In this document: positions 35,825 through 45,905 of the stretch, piece after piece
How positions within the stretch are numbered: the first letter of the stretch is position 1
Layout of the letters: each line of letters opens with the position of its first letter
Assembly: GCF_008329985.2 (NCBI RefSeq)
Contig: NZ_CP038437.2
Span: 4,030,001 to 4,094,000, forward strand
Source: Halomonas binhaiensis
Lineage (GTDB): Bacteria; Pseudomonadota; Gammaproteobacteria; Pseudomonadales; Halomonadaceae
DNA: 64,000 bases
Direction: 5' to 3'
The notes under the pieces: model-generated
Database searches by the model: none
The model's input: only the letters and a program-made list of their open reading frames with translations
What the model was told of the DNA's origin: nothing
Translations under genes and position numbers: made by a program

Positions 35825-35852
35825 ATCAGTAACTTAATTCATCAGTAACTTA
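35825..35852. repeat. 16-bp tandem duplication downstream of suhB
   Basis: ATCAGTAACTTAATTC (35825-35840) is followed by ATCAGTAACTTA (35841-35852), immediately after the terminator. Confidence 0.75.
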
Positions 35853-35855
35853 TCG

Positions 35856-36680
35856 TCACTCCTGCTCATCTCGCCCAGGGGTGTGCGCAACATGAGGGGC
35901 AAGGGTCTTGATCAGAGCCTTGAACAAGCGCGGATTGGCTGCCATCAACGGCCCATCGGCGCTTACGCTGGGGCGACCATCCGGCGTACCAATCAAGGCG
36001 CCAGCTTCCTTGAGGATCAGGGTACCGATATCCAGGTCCTGCTCATCGATGCCAAGCACGAAAACGGCATCGGCCCGGCCAGCGGCCACATGGGCGATAT
36101 CAAGCAGACCACAGGCACTGGACTGGAGCTGATCCGCAACCGGACCAAGCTGCTGGACCAACGTCATGTAGGTCGGCAGATAACGGGAACGCAGGTGATT
36201 TTCAGGCAGGCTCATGGACAGACGCGTGCCACCGGTGGTGTGAGTCTTGGTGACTCGCAGACGCTTGCCATTGAGTTGGGCACCACGACCACGGCTGGCC
36301 AGGTACTCATCGTCGCTGAAAGGACAGATCACCACCGCATGCTCCGGCCGGCCCTTGACCAGACACACCACGGAAATCGCAAACTCAGGAGAAGCCACGC
36401 TGAGATTGGAATAGCCATGGAAAGGTTCAATACGCCACAGGATGTCGCGCCCCTCATCTTCACCGGAACGATGAGGCGTGTAGCGGCCGCTGATGCCGTG
36501 CTGGGGGTAACCACGAGATAGCTGACGAACGATCAGCGCCTCTGCATTACGGGCACTGTCCTCGAGAAGACGATCGAGGTTGTGTTCTTCATGGGCATTC
36601 TCGATTCGCTCGCGAATGCGCAAAAACTGCTCGCCGGCACTACGTGCTGCACGTAGGGCGTACTGGACCATCGGATGCAT
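35856..36680 (-). CDS. suhB: SuhB-locus inositol monophosphatase homologue with degenerate active site
   Basis: 274-residue protein of the IMPase fold at the usual suhB position, divergent from trmJ. Framework regions are intact (MHPMVQYALRAARSAGEQFL, LASRGRGAQLNGKRLRVT, DIAHVAAGRADAVF, LKEAGALIGTPDG). The metal-binding residues are not: the DPLDGTTNF motif is EPFHGYSNL (residues 85-93), the EEG loop reads GRYTPH (65-70), and the TEVD-type Asp region reads LLEDSARNAE. Only Asp215 in EQDLDIG matches WD.AAG. It is unlikely to be an active phosphatase. SuhB of E. coli also acts with NusA in rRNA antitermination independently of catalysis, which may be the retained job. Confidence 0.85.
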   Translation of the reverse strand: MHPMVQYALRAARSAGEQFLRIRERIENAHEEHNLDRLLEDSARNAEALIVRQLSRGYPQHGISGRYTPHRSGEDEGRDILWRIEPFHGYSNLSVASPEFAISVVCLVKGRPEHAVVICPFSDDEYLASRGRGAQLNGKRLRVTKTHTTGGTRLSMSLPENHLRSRYLPTYMTLVQQLGPVADQLQSSACGLLDIAHVAAGRADAVFVLGIDEQDLDIGTLILKEAGALIGTPDGRPSVSADGPLMAANPRLFKALIKTLAPHVAHTPGRDEQE

Positions 36681-36884
36681 GATCAGGCCTTTGGAGTCGG
36701 TGGTGTTAAAGAACGGAGTCGCTATCGGGAACGTCGCTGTATCAAGGACGATACCGTGTCATGAACAAGAGGCAAAAAGGACTCGGCGCGAATCCTAGCA
36801 GAAGCTTGTCACTAACGCCACGCAAAGTGGCACCTCATGATAGACTTTTGGCCTTATCGTTTTCCCAGCACCACAGGGCCCAGC

Positions 36885-37691
36885 ATGCTTGATCGAATCC
36901 GTATCGTTCTCATCGGTACCAGCCACCCCGGCAACATCGGCGGAACCGCCCGCGCCATGCATAACATGGGGCTCGCAGACCTGGCCCTGGTTTCCCCGCG
37001 CTGTGAAGTCGTCACCGCGGATAGCGTATCGCGTGCTTCCGGCGCCGATGCGCTGGTGCACCAGGCTCGCGTCGTCGATAGCCTGGAGGACGCCGTCAGC
37101 GACTGCTCTCTGGTCGTCGGCGCCAGTGCCCGCTCCCGCACCCTGCCATGGCCAATGATCACTCCGCGCGAACTGGGCGCTCGACTGCCCAAGGAGCTCG
37201 CCCAGCCACAGGCTCGGATTGCCCTGGTCTTCGGTCGTGAGGACAGCGGCCTGTCCAACGCTGAACTGCAGCGCTGTCACGCTCACGTGCACATCCCGAC
37301 CAACCCGGACTTCAGCTCCTTGAACCTGGCCGCGGCAGTACAGGTGCTTGCCTATGAATGCCGTCTGAGCTGGATAGAGCAGCCGGATGCAGCGCCAGAG
37401 CAGAGCGATGAAGAACTCTCTCAACCACTGGCCACCCACGAAGAGCTCGAACACTACTTCGCTCACCTGGAGCGCACCCTGGTCGGCATTGGCTTTCATG
37501 ATCCGGCCACGCCACGCCAGTTGATGGCCCGCCTGCGACGCATGACCCTACGCTCGCGCCCCGAGCGCATGGAACTCAACATCCTGCGCGGCATTCTCAG
37601 TGCCACTGAAAAGGCAACCGGCCAGAAATCCCTGGGAGGCAGAACAGGGAATTCTTCTTGTGATGCGGAAGATGATGCGCCGCACAAGTAA
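36885..37691 (+). CDS. trmJ: tRNA (cytidine/uridine-2'-O-)-methyltransferase TrmJ
   Basis: 268-residue SPOUT methyltransferase that methylates the ribose of tRNA position 32. The N-terminal family line RIRIVLIGTSHPGNIGGTAR, the motif FGREDSGLSNAEL and IPTNPDFSSLNLAAAVQVL (knot region, residues about 115-160) are clear. The start at 36885 is chosen by alignment; upstream ATG 36837 would add 16 unlike residues. Followed by cysE, as in related genomes. Confidence 0.95.
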   Translation: MLDRIRIVLIGTSHPGNIGGTARAMHNMGLADLALVSPRCEVVTADSVSRASGADALVHQARVVDSLEDAVSDCSLVVGASARSRTLPWPMITPRELGARLPKELAQPQARIALVFGREDSGLSNAELQRCHAHVHIPTNPDFSSLNLAAAVQVLAYECRLSWIEQPDAAPEQSDEELSQPLATHEELEHYFAHLERTLVGIGFHDPATPRQLMARLRRMTLRSRPERMELNILRGILSATEKATGQKSLGGRTGNSSCDAEDDAPHK

Positions 37692-37774
37692 ATGAAAACT
37701 TGAATAGGGTCGCCACAAGCCTCATATAGAAAGGCTAATCTTATAAATACCCCGCGACCCAAGGACCGCCACAC

Positions 37775-38767
37775 ATGTTTCAACGCCTACGCGAGGACAT
37801 TAACAGCGTATTTGCCAGGGATCCGGCGGCACGCAATTTCCTCGAGGTTCTGACCAACTATCCGGGGCTGCATGCACTGATGCTGCATCGACTGTCCCAT
37901 TCGCTGTGGAAGCACAACCTCAAATGGCTGGCGCGCACCCTGTCGACGATCGGGCGTTGGCTGACCGGTATCGAGATTCATCCAGGTGCCACCATTGGCC
38001 GGCGCTTCTTCATTGACCACGGTATGGGTGTGGTGATTGGCGAAACGACGGTAGTCGGTGATGACGTGACCCTGTACCAAGGCGTTACTCTGGGCGGCAC
38101 CAGCTGGAACAAGGGCAAGCGCCACCCGACCCTGGAAGACGGCGTTATCGTCGGCGCCGGCGCCAAGATACTGGGTCCTTTCACTGTAGGTACCGGTGCC
38201 AAGATTGGTTCCAATGCCGTGGTGACCAAGGAAGTCCCGGCCGGCGCCACAGTGGTAGGCATCCCTGGCAAGGTCGTCAAACGTGCCGAGCCGGACACCG
38301 AGCCGACGCTGGAAGTCGACCCCGAACGCCGCGCCGCCATGTGCCAGAAGTTCGGCTTCGATGCCTACGGCATCAGTCAGGACATGCCCGATCCGGTCGC
38401 AAAATCGATTCAAGCCATGCTCGACCACATGCATGCCGTCGATGAGCGCATCAACACCATGTGCCAGACACTGCGCAAGGTCGATGAGAACTATCGCTCC
38501 AGCCAGATGCCGGAACTGCGCGACGAAGATTTTGCCGACATGCTGGAAGACCTGGACTGCGGTGCCCCGCAGACGCCAGCCAACGCTGACAGAGATGCAT
38601 CGACAGATACACCACAGCCGTCAGCCAAAGCTCCACAAACACCAGAGGCGCCTGAACAGCAGAAGCCATCTGAAAAGCAGGCAGGCAGCAAGCCATCGGC
38701 AGCAGAAAAAGGCAAGCAGACCGCCGATACCTTGAGCGATGGCGATGAACCTCGGGAGAATGGTTGA
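37775..38767 (+). CDS. cysE: Serine O-acetyltransferase CysE with long acidic/Pro-Gln tail
   Basis: Makes O-acetylserine, the precursor for cysteine. Left-handed beta-helix hexapeptide repeats run from about residue 68 ([60 protein letters not shown]). The catalytic core ends near residue 175 (GIPGKVVKR). About 150 residues follow: a helical part with [20 protein letters not shown], then a low-complexity Pro/Gln/Lys/Ala-rich tail (residues about 265-330). The tail is species-specific in appearance. It lies upstream of the iscRSA genes, which use cysteine as sulfur donor. Confidence 0.93.
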   Translation: MFQRLREDINSVFARDPAARNFLEVLTNYPGLHALMLHRLSHSLWKHNLKWLARTLSTIGRWLTGIEIHPGATIGRRFFIDHGMGVVIGETTVVGDDVTLYQGVTLGGTSWNKGKRHPTLEDGVIVGAGAKILGPFTVGTGAKIGSNAVVTKEVPAGATVVGIPGKVVKRAEPDTEPTLEVDPERRAAMCQKFGFDAYGISQDMPDPVAKSIQAMLDHMHAVDERINTMCQTLRKVDENYRSSQMPELRDEDFADMLEDLDCGAPQTPANADRDASTDTPQPSAKAPQTPEAPEQQKPSEKQAGSKPSAAEKGKQTADTLSDGDEPRENG

Positions 38768-38849
38768 CCGTTACACTCGGTCTTTCTCATAATACCCTTT
38801 CCGATCATCCAAGCTGTCCACGTTGTGACGACAGCCAAGGTGTTGCCTC

Positions 38850-39320
38850 ATGCGCCTGACCACCAAGGGACGTTACGCCGTTACTGCCATGCTCGACATG
38901 GCGGTCAATGATGATGGCGACCCCATTTGTCTTGCCGACATCGCCTGCCGTCAGCAGATATCGCTGTCGTACCTGGAGCAGCTGTTTGCCCGCCTGAGGC
39001 GTGCCGGCCTGGTGGAAAGCGTGCGTGGCCCTGGTGGCGGTTATCTGTTGACCGAGTCTCCTGACGCCATTTCCGTGGCCCGGGTTATCGAGGCCGTCAA
39101 CGAGTCTGTCGATAGCACACGCTGCGGCGGCCAGAGCGACTGCCAACAAGGCAGTACCTGCCTGACCCATCATTTATGGTTCGAACTGTCCGAACGCATC
39201 CAGGACTTTCTCGATAACGTCACGCTTGGTGAATTGGCCAAGCGCCAGGATGTGACTGACATTGCCGTTCGCCAGCGCCACCGACAAGTGGATAACGGTA
39301 TCCTGGCTTCTGCTCCTTGA
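38850..39320 (+). CDS. iscR: Fe-S cluster regulator IscR
   Basis: 156-residue Rrf2-family regulator that binds a [2Fe-2S] cluster. The N-terminal winged helix [18 protein letters not shown] and [17 protein letters not shown] are followed by the cluster ligands [19 protein letters not shown] (three Cys plus the following His). It represses Fe-S assembly genes when clusters are abundant. No clear type 1 IscR box was found upstream by eye. Followed 34 bp later by iscS. Confidence 0.95.
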   Translation: MRLTTKGRYAVTAMLDMAVNDDGDPICLADIACRQQISLSYLEQLFARLRRAGLVESVRGPGGGYLLTESPDAISVARVIEAVNESVDSTRCGGQSDCQQGSTCLTHHLWFELSERIQDFLDNVTLGELAKRQDVTDIAVRQRHRQVDNGILASAP

Positions 39321-39354
39321 CCTTTATGCCACACAGTCTGATTGCTGCGAGCCT

Positions 39355-40515
39355 ATGAAAGCACCTGCCTATCTCGATTATGCCGCCACCACTCCCGTCG
39401 ACCCGCGTGTTGCGGAAGTGATGAGCCGCCACCTGACGATGGACGGCATCTTTGCCAATCCGGCGTCACGCAGCCATATGCCCGGCTGGACAGCCGAGCA
39501 AGCCGTGGAGAACGCCCGTCGTCAGGTAGCAGACCTGATTCAGGCCGACCCCCGAGAGATCGTCTGGACCAGCGGCGCAACCGAGTCCGACAACTTGGCC
39601 ATCCTCGGCTATCTGCGCGCCAACCGTGAGCGCGGCCGGCACATGGTCACTTCGTTGATTGAGCACAAGGCTGTCATCGATTCGGCCAAGGCTGCAGAAA
39701 AGGAAGGCTTCGATGTCACATGGCTGACACCGCAACAGGATGGCCGCATCACCCCAGAACAACTGGCCTCTGCCATGCGTCCGGACACCGTCCTGGTGTC
39801 GTTGATGGCCGTCAACAACGAGCTCGGCACGATCAATGACATTGCCGCCCTGGCCAAGGTGGCTCATGAACATGGCGCAGTGCTGCATGTAGACGCCGCC
39901 CAGGCCTCTGGCCGCATTGCCTTGAATGTGCGCGAGCTGGGTATCGACCTGATGTCCCTGTCCGGACACAAGCTCTATGGCCCCAAAGGCATTGGCGCAC
40001 TCTTCGTCAAGCGCGATCCTGACATGCGTATTGAAGCGCTGATTCATGGCGGTGGCCACGAGCGCGGCATGCGCTCAGGAACGCTGGCGACGCACCAGAT
40101 CGTCGGCATGGGAGAGGCATTTGCCATTGCCTCACGGGAAGGCCCGACAGATCAGGCACATATCACTGCTCTGCGTGACCGGCTGCTGGATGCCCTGGCA
40201 GGACTTGATGGTATCCATCACAATACGGACATTCAGACTTCCGTCCCCAATATCATCAATCTGGGATTCGATGGTGTAGATGGCGAGTCGCTGCTGATGG
40301 CACTTCGCGATATCGCCATTTCCACAGGATCGGCGTGCAACTCCGCCAGCGTGGAACCATCCTACGTTCTCCGTGGCATTGGCGTTCCTCGACGCCTGGC
40401 CCTATCTTCCCTGCGCTTGAGCTTTGGACGTTTCACCACCGAAGACGATATCGACCGCGCAGCCCAGGCACTTCGCCAAGCCCTGATCGGCCTGCGTGAA
40501 CGCGCTACACAGTGA
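39355..40515 (+). CDS. iscS: Cysteine desulfurase IscS, short C-terminus
   Basis: PLP enzyme that removes sulfur from cysteine for Fe-S clusters and tRNA thiolation. The 386-residue protein has [15 protein letters not shown] at the start, the PLP-Lys region [19 protein letters not shown], and the active-site loop [20 protein letters not shown] with Cys328 at the same number as in E. coli IscS. It is about 18 residues shorter than E. coli IscS (404) and lacks the C-terminal tail that contacts IscU, in line with the absence of iscU next door. Start at 39355; upstream frame rejected. Confidence 0.94.
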   Translation: MKAPAYLDYAATTPVDPRVAEVMSRHLTMDGIFANPASRSHMPGWTAEQAVENARRQVADLIQADPREIVWTSGATESDNLAILGYLRANRERGRHMVTSLIEHKAVIDSAKAAEKEGFDVTWLTPQQDGRITPEQLASAMRPDTVLVSLMAVNNELGTINDIAALAKVAHEHGAVLHVDAAQASGRIALNVRELGIDLMSLSGHKLYGPKGIGALFVKRDPDMRIEALIHGGGHERGMRSGTLATHQIVGMGEAFAIASREGPTDQAHITALRDRLLDALAGLDGIHHNTDIQTSVPNIINLGFDGVDGESLLMALRDIAISTGSACNSASVEPSYVLRGIGVPRRLALSSLRLSFGRFTTEDDIDRAAQALRQALIGLRERATQ

Positions 40516-40522
40516 GGTTTTC

Positions 40523-40849
40523 ATGGCACAACTGACTATCACACCTTCTGCTGCAGACCAGATCCGCCGTGTCCTCGATGAAAGGGGCCATGGCCTGGGC
40601 CTGCGCGTATCAGTGAAGCCCAGCGGTTGTTCAGGCTACAGTTACGTTCTCGATTTTGCCGACGAAGCCGACGCCAATGACGTGGCTTTTGAAGATCATG
40701 GCGCTTGCGTCTTTGTCGCGCCAGATGCGCTCGAAATGCTCGATGGCAGCGAAGTCGACTATGTCAACGAAGGACTCAACCGCTTCTTCCGCTTCAACAA
40801 CCCCAACGTCAAGGATCAGTGTGGTTGCGGCGAAAGCTTCAGCGTCTGA
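40523..40849 (+). CDS. iscA: A-type Fe-S carrier protein IscA
   Basis: 108-residue A-type carrier with the three conserved cysteines in VKPSGCSGYSYVLDF and DQCGCGESFSV. It probably hands clusters to target proteins. The ATG at 40523 follows GAGG and lies 7 bp after the iscS stop. The normal order iscS-iscU-iscA-hscB-hscA-fdx is cut short: after iscA comes a duplicated intergenic sequence and then ndk. Confidence 0.93.
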   Translation: MAQLTITPSAADQIRRVLDERGHGLGLRVSVKPSGCSGYSYVLDFADEADANDVAFEDHGACVFVAPDALEMLDGSEVDYVNEGLNRFFRFNNPNVKDQCGCGESFSV

Positions 40850-40920
40850 CCCGGTCAGGAAAGTCCCTGGGATGGCAAATGGTTATCGAGGCACTGGAAG
40901 ACTCGGAACAAGGTTTGAAA

Positions 40921-40977
40921 CCTTGAGACAAAGGGACTTGAGGCCTTGAGACAAAGGGACTTGAGATAAAGGGCTCA
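40921..40977. repeat. 23-bp tandem repeat after iscA
   Basis: CCTTGAGACAAAGGGACTTGAGG at 40921-40943 and the same with one change at 40944-40966, then a partial, decayed third copy. Confidence 0.85.
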
Positions 40978-40996
40978 AGATAGTAAGTCTCGATAG

Positions 40997-41025
40997 TGTT
41001 CAATGCCTCTGACTAAGGCTATAAT
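40997..41025 (+). promoter_or_regulatory. Sigma-70 promoter of ndk
   Basis: TGTTCA (40997-41002) and a perfect TATAAT (41020-41025) are 17 bases apart, about 137 bp before the ndk start. The leader contains a strong 10-bp hairpin (CGCGCCGCTC at 41082-41091 with GAGCGGCGCG at 41103-41112). Confidence 0.7.
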
Positions 41026-41161
41026 GCGCCCGCCTTCGGCGAAGCGGGAAATCCCCACGCCGCATCCCAAAATTGCAGTGTCGCGCCGCTCCCGCATAGC
41101 GAGAGCGGCGCGCCGTTATCTCTCTGAACAAGTCTGTTCAACATAAAACTGGAGCTTTCCC

Positions 41162-41587
41162 ATGGCCCTCGAGCGCACTCTGTCCATCATCAAGCCTGAC
41201 GCTGTCGCCAAGAACGTTATCGGCGAGATTCTCACTCGCTTCGAAAAGGCTGACCTGAAGATCGTCGCTGCCAAGATGATCCAACTGTCCCAGGAACAAG
41301 CCGAAGGCTTCTACGCCGAGCACAAGGAACGCCCCTTCTTTGGCGATCTGGTATCCTTCATGACATCAGGCCCGGTCGTCGTTCAGGTTCTCGAAGGTGA
41401 CAATGCCATCGCCAAGAACCGTGAGCTGATGGGTGCCACCAACCCGCAGGAAGCCGCTGCCGGCACCATTCGCGCCGACTTTGCATCCTCCATCGATGCC
41501 AATGCTGTTCACGGCTCCGATTCTCCGGCTTCTGCCGAGCGTGAAGTGGCCTACTTCTTCGCTGCTGACGAGATCACTTCTCGTTAA
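41162..41587 (+). CDS. ndk: Nucleoside diphosphate kinase
   Basis: 141-residue enzyme that balances nucleoside triphosphates by transferring phosphate through an active-site His. Family blocks are [58 protein letters not shown] and [20 protein letters not shown] with the catalytic His. It has its own promoter and a structured leader. Confidence 0.98.
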   Translation: MALERTLSIIKPDAVAKNVIGEILTRFEKADLKIVAAKMIQLSQEQAEGFYAEHKERPFFGDLVSFMTSGPVVVQVLEGDNAIAKNRELMGATNPQEAAAGTIRADFASSIDANAVHGSDSPASAEREVAYFFAADEITSR

Positions 41588-41665
41588 GGCTTATTTGCCC
41601 AGAAAGCCCTCCGCGGGGAGGTACCTCACCTTCCCGCCTCTTCTGCCCCGACCCACCGACTGCCT

Positions 41666-42790
41666 ATGACCACCACCGCCCCCCTACGTACCAATCTGCT
41701 CGGCATGACCCGCGAGGAGCTGGAAGCCTTCTTCGTCTCCATCGGCGAGAAGAAATTCCGTGCGACCCAGGTAATGAAGTGGATTCACCATGAAGGTTGC
41801 GATGATTTCTCGGCCATGACCAACTTGTCCAAGGCGCTACGTGCACGCCTGGCTGAGACGGCTGAAATCCGTGGTCCCAAGGTGGTCTACGAAGGAACGT
41901 CCAACGACGGTACGCGCAAATGGGTCGTTGAAGTCGAGGATGGCAGTTATGTAGAGACGGTGCTGATTCCTGCCGACAACGGCAAACGTCGCACCCTGTG
42001 TGTCTCTTCCCAGGTAGGTTGCTCTCTGGATTGCAGTTTCTGCTCCACGGGCAAACAAGGTTTTCAGCGCAACCTGACTGCCGCCGAGATCATCGGACAG
42101 GTCTGGGTTGCCTCCCGCAGCGCGGGCCCCTGCCGTGATACATCTCAGCGCCCCGTCACCAATGTGGTAATGATGGGCATGGGGGAGCCGCTGCTCAACT
42201 ACGACAATGTCATACCCGCCATGAAGCTGATGCTGGATGACTGTGGTTATGGTCTGTCCAAGCGTCGCGTGACACTCTCCACCTCGGGTGTCGTTCCGAT
42301 GATCGACCGCCTGGGCGACGAACTCGACGTCAGCCTGGCCATTTCTCTGCATGCAGCCAACGATGAGCTGCGCAACGAGCTCGTGCCGCTCAACCGCAAG
42401 TACAACATCCGCACGCTACTTGACGCCTGTCAGCGCTACCTGAAAAAGTGCGATGACACTCGCCTGGTCACTATCGAGTACACCGTGATCAAGGAGGTCA
42501 ATGATCAACAGGAACATGCCCAGCAGCTTGCCGAACTGCTGCGTGAGCTACCTTGCAAGATCAACCTGATCCCGTTCAATCCTTTTCCTCATTCCGGCTA
42601 CGAAAAGCCTTCCCGCAATCAGGTGATGCGCTTTCAACAGTGGCTGTATGAGCTGGGTTACACAGCACCGATCCGCTCCACACGTGGCGACGATATCGAT
42701 GCAGCCTGTGGCCAGTTGGTTGGACGAGTCAAGGACCGCACACGACGTCACGAGCGTTATATCCAGTCGATTCAGATCGATGCCGACTGA
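41666..42790 (+). CDS. rlmN: 23S rRNA (A2503)/tRNA (A37) C2-methyltransferase RlmN
   Basis: 374-residue radical SAM enzyme. The [4Fe-4S] cysteines are in [20 protein letters not shown], with [17 protein letters not shown] and [20 protein letters not shown] after it. The methyl-transfer Cys is expected near the C-terminus (AACGQL). The 78-bp gap from ndk allows co-transcription. Confidence 0.97.
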   Translation: MTTTAPLRTNLLGMTREELEAFFVSIGEKKFRATQVMKWIHHEGCDDFSAMTNLSKALRARLAETAEIRGPKVVYEGTSNDGTRKWVVEVEDGSYVETVLIPADNGKRRTLCVSSQVGCSLDCSFCSTGKQGFQRNLTAAEIIGQVWVASRSAGPCRDTSQRPVTNVVMMGMGEPLLNYDNVIPAMKLMLDDCGYGLSKRRVTLSTSGVVPMIDRLGDELDVSLAISLHAANDELRNELVPLNRKYNIRTLLDACQRYLKKCDDTRLVTIEYTVIKEVNDQQEHAQQLAELLRELPCKINLIPFNPFPHSGYEKPSRNQVMRFQQWLYELGYTAPIRSTRGDDIDAACGQLVGRVKDRTRRHERYIQSIQIDAD

Positions 42791-42925
42791 ACCTCTGCCA
42801 GCTTGACTTCGTGAGGGTGTAGCGCTTTGATGGTCGGGCTTTTTCTCCGCCTCTGGAGAAATACCTGCCTTGTGCTGACGATGGGGCCAGCACGGATGAC
42901 ACCAGTCCGACATGAAGAGGATGCC

Positions 42926-43627
42926 ATGACGCACCGACCGAGCACACCCAGGGTACTTGCCTGCGGCCTTCTCGCTGCGTTGGTATTGTTCGGTGTATCG
43001 GGTTGTGCCAGCACTTCATCCACCAGTTCAGACAATAGTCCCGTCATGGCCTACCGGGAGTTGGGCGAGGCATACCTGCAGGATGACAATCTGGTTCGCG
43101 CTGCAACTGCACTGAACCGAGCCCTTGCTCTCGATCCCAACGATCCTGGGGCACTTCAGGCGATGGCGCTTGTCTATCAACAGCAGGGCGAGAACGAGCT
43201 GGCTGATGAGTACTTCCAGCATGCTCTGGACGAAGACCCGAACTTCACCCGAGCACGCAACAATTACGCCGCCTTCCTGTATGATCAGGGGCAAACGGAA
43301 TCTGCCTGCCATGAATTGGAGCAGGCTGCCATGGATATACACTACGACCATCGCGCCCAGCTGTTTGCAAACCTGGGGCGATGTCAGTGGGAACTTGGCC
43401 GACTGGCGCCAGCCCGGGCAGCCCTTGTACGGGCACAGGAGATTGATCCGCGCCAGCCACTGAGCTTTCTCACCATGGCAGAGCTGGAATATGCACAGGG
43501 CAACCTCGAACATGCCCAGACACAATTGAATCGCTATGTTCACCTCGTCGGGGTGACACCGGACTCCCAGCATCTGGCGACTGCCATTACTCAGGCTATA
43601 GCTGCGGAGCAGGGCAAGAATTCTTGA
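42926..43627 (+). CDS. pilF: Type IV pilus biogenesis lipoprotein PilF/PilW (TPR)
   Basis: 233-residue outer-membrane lipoprotein that helps assemble the PilQ secretin. The signal ends with lipobox FGVSGC (Cys at about residue 27). At least four TPR units follow (AYRELGEAYLQDDNLVRAAT, ALNRALALDPNDPGALQAMA, ARNNYAAFLYDQGQTESA). The start at 42926 lies before the signal peptide; the upstream frame is not used. Same position between rlmN and rodZ as in Pseudomonas. Confidence 0.92.
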   Translation: MTHRPSTPRVLACGLLAALVLFGVSGCASTSSTSSDNSPVMAYRELGEAYLQDDNLVRAATALNRALALDPNDPGALQAMALVYQQQGENELADEYFQHALDEDPNFTRARNNYAAFLYDQGQTESACHELEQAAMDIHYDHRAQLFANLGRCQWELGRLAPARAALVRAQEIDPRQPLSFLTMAELEYAQGNLEHAQTQLNRYVHLVGVTPDSQHLATAITQAIAAEQGKNS

Positions 43628-43686
43628 ATGATGTTCGCCACTAAACACATGTTGATAACTGTTTTCAAAATGAAGGATGCTCAGCC

Positions 43687-44661
43687 ATGAGCGACACCCC
43701 ACACAGCGAACCCGATGTCATCCCGTCTCAGGCTCCCGCATCCCCCGGTGCCATTCTGCGTCACGCACGCGAAAGCCAGGGGCTTTCATGCAGCGAAGTA
43801 GGGACAGCGCTCAACCTGCGTGCTGCTGTGATCGAAAGCCTGGAAATGGACACCTACGACGAGGTGCCAGTGGCGGCCTATCGTCGCGGCTATCTGCGCA
43901 GCTACGCACAACTGCTGGGTGTCGACGTCAAGCAGGTGATGGACCTGTACCAGGCACGCATGGGCAATGAAGAAATAGAGCGCAAGGTCACACCGGTATA
44001 CATTGCCAAGCCTCCCTCGCGCTTAGGTGCCTGGCTGTTCCGCCTGATGACCCTGGTCGTCATTGCTGGTGTTGTTGGCCTTACCTTGATGTGGTGGCAA
44101 AGCCGTGGTGGCAGCGAGCCCCCCACTGTCGGGGACAATGGCCCTGTATCGGTAGACAGCATCGATGGCAGCCGCACAGAGACCAGCCCTGAGCCAGACG
44201 AGGCACAGCCACAGCCCACGCCTGAGACTGACAGCGCCGCTGCGGTGGCTGAAGAAGCTGCCGAGACTGAGACTGCAGAACCACAGACCTCGGCCATCGT
44301 CGCGGCAACCGAAGCGGCCGCGGAGCAGGAAGCAGAGGCACAAGCGGCAGCACCCGACGCCAATGCCGAGGAAGAAGCCAATGCTACTTCAGCGCAGGAA
44401 GCTGGCAGCGACGCTAGTGCGAATACCCTGCAGCTGTCGTTCAATGAGCAGTCCTGGACCGAAATCTATGATGGTACCAACACCAGAGTCCTGAGCGGAC
44501 TGCAAGGTGCCGGCACCAAGGCCACAGTAGAAGGCGAACCACCCTTCCGCCTGGTCATTGGCAACGCTTCCGGCGTTGAGCTGAACTACCGTGGCGAAAC
44601 TGTTGACCTGCGCCAGCGCGCCGGTGCCAGCAATGTCGCCCGCTTTACTCTGGGGGAGTGA
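43687..44661 (+). CDS. rodZ: Cell-shape/cytoskeletal protein RodZ
   Basis: 324-residue inner-membrane protein. A cytoplasmic helix-turn-helix ([20 protein letters not shown] to [13 protein letters not shown], residues about 20-85) is followed by one membrane helix (about 115-138). A long Glu/Ala/Thr/Gln linker (about 145-240) leads to a periplasmic DUF4115 domain ([20 protein letters not shown]). It links MreB to the wall machinery. Located 59 bp after pilF. Confidence 0.93.
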   Translation: MSDTPHSEPDVIPSQAPASPGAILRHARESQGLSCSEVGTALNLRAAVIESLEMDTYDEVPVAAYRRGYLRSYAQLLGVDVKQVMDLYQARMGNEEIERKVTPVYIAKPPSRLGAWLFRLMTLVVIAGVVGLTLMWWQSRGGSEPPTVGDNGPVSVDSIDGSRTETSPEPDEAQPQPTPETDSAAAVAEEAAETETAEPQTSAIVAATEAAAEQEAEAQAAAPDANAEEEANATSAQEAGSDASANTLQLSFNEQSWTEIYDGTNTRVLSGLQGAGTKATVEGEPPFRLVIGNASGVELNYRGETVDLRQRAGASNVARFTLGE

Positions 44662-44671
44662 TTTCACCGCC

Positions 44672-45787
44672 ATGCATTCACACTCACCGATCCAAAGACG
44701 CCAATCCCGCCAGATCCATGTCGGCACTGTTCCGGTAGGAGGTGGAGCCCCCATCTCTGTGCAGAGCATGACCAACACCGACACCCTGGATGTGGAAGCG
44801 ACTCTTGCCCAGATTCGCGCCCTTGAGCAGGCCGGAGCGGACATTGTCCGAGTATCGGTGCCCACCATGGAGGCGGCCGAAGCCTTCGGCAGAATCAAGC
44901 GCGGCACCCAGGTTCCTCTGGTAGCCGATATCCACTTTGATTACCGCATCGCCCTGCGTGTAGCCGAACTTGGTGTCGACTGCCTGCGCATCAATCCAGG
45001 CAATATCGGTCGTGAAGACCGGGTCAAGGCAGTGGTTTCAGCTGCTCGGGACAACGGCATTCCGATTCGCATCGGCGTCAATGCAGGCTCCTTGGAAAAG
45101 GACCTGCAGAAGAAATACGGCGAACCAACACCACAGGCTCTGGTCGAATCCGCCATGCGTCATATCGATCACCTGGAGCGCCTAGATTTCCCGGATTTCA
45201 AGGTCAGCGTCAAGGCGTCTGATGTGTTCATGGCCGTCGCCGCTTATCGCGACTTGGCACAACGCATCGAGCAACCCTTGCACTTGGGTATTACCGAGGC
45301 AGGCGGGCTGCGCTCAGGAACGGTGAAGTCCTCCATCGGGCTGGGCATGCTGTTGATGGATGGTATTGGCGACACCATTCGCGTGTCCCTGGCCGCCGAT
45401 CCGGTCGAAGAGATCAAGGTCGGCTTCGATATGCTCAAGAGCTTGCGCCTGCGCGCCAAGGGCATCAACTTCATCGCCTGCCCCAGTTGCTCGCGTCAGA
45501 ATTTCGATGTCATCAGCACGATGAACGCCCTGGAAGAGCGCCTGGAAGATGTACGGACGCCACTGGATGTGGCCGTCATCGGCTGCGTCGTCAATGGTCC
45601 AGGGGAAGCCAAGGAAGCCGACCTCGGCCTTACTGGCGGCAGCCCTAACAACCTCGTGTACATCGATGGAAAACCGGCCAGCAAACTGCGCAACGATCAT
45701 CTCGTCGATGACCTGGAAGCGCTGATCCGCGAGAAGGTTCGTGAAAAGGAAGCTGCCGAACAGGATGTCATCGTCCGCCAGGGCTAG
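44672..45787 (+). CDS. ispG: 4-hydroxy-3-methylbut-2-enyl diphosphate synthase IspG (GcpE)
   Basis: 371-residue [4Fe-4S] enzyme of the MEP isoprenoid route. Blocks are [43 protein letters not shown] type ([15 protein letters not shown] here), and the cluster cysteines [11 protein letters not shown] and [16 protein letters not shown]. The ATG at 44672 lies 11 bp after rodZ. An earlier start inside rodZ is unlikely. Confidence 0.96.
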   Translation: MHSHSPIQRRQSRQIHVGTVPVGGGAPISVQSMTNTDTLDVEATLAQIRALEQAGADIVRVSVPTMEAAEAFGRIKRGTQVPLVADIHFDYRIALRVAELGVDCLRINPGNIGREDRVKAVVSAARDNGIPIRIGVNAGSLEKDLQKKYGEPTPQALVESAMRHIDHLERLDFPDFKVSVKASDVFMAVAAYRDLAQRIEQPLHLGITEAGGLRSGTVKSSIGLGMLLMDGIGDTIRVSLAADPVEEIKVGFDMLKSLRLRAKGINFIACPSCSRQNFDVISTMNALEERLEDVRTPLDVAVIGCVVNGPGEAKEADLGLTGGSPNNLVYIDGKPASKLRNDHLVDDLEALIREKVREKEAAEQDVIVRQG

Positions 45788-45905
45788 TCAGTTCGCCAAT
45801 AGCGGTCGCCGACAACATGGCGAAGCACGCATCGCGAATCGCATGAGAAGGCCCCCAGAGTGTTCAGGAAGTGCCCGATAGGGCATTTCCTTTAAGGAGT
45901 CAGCA

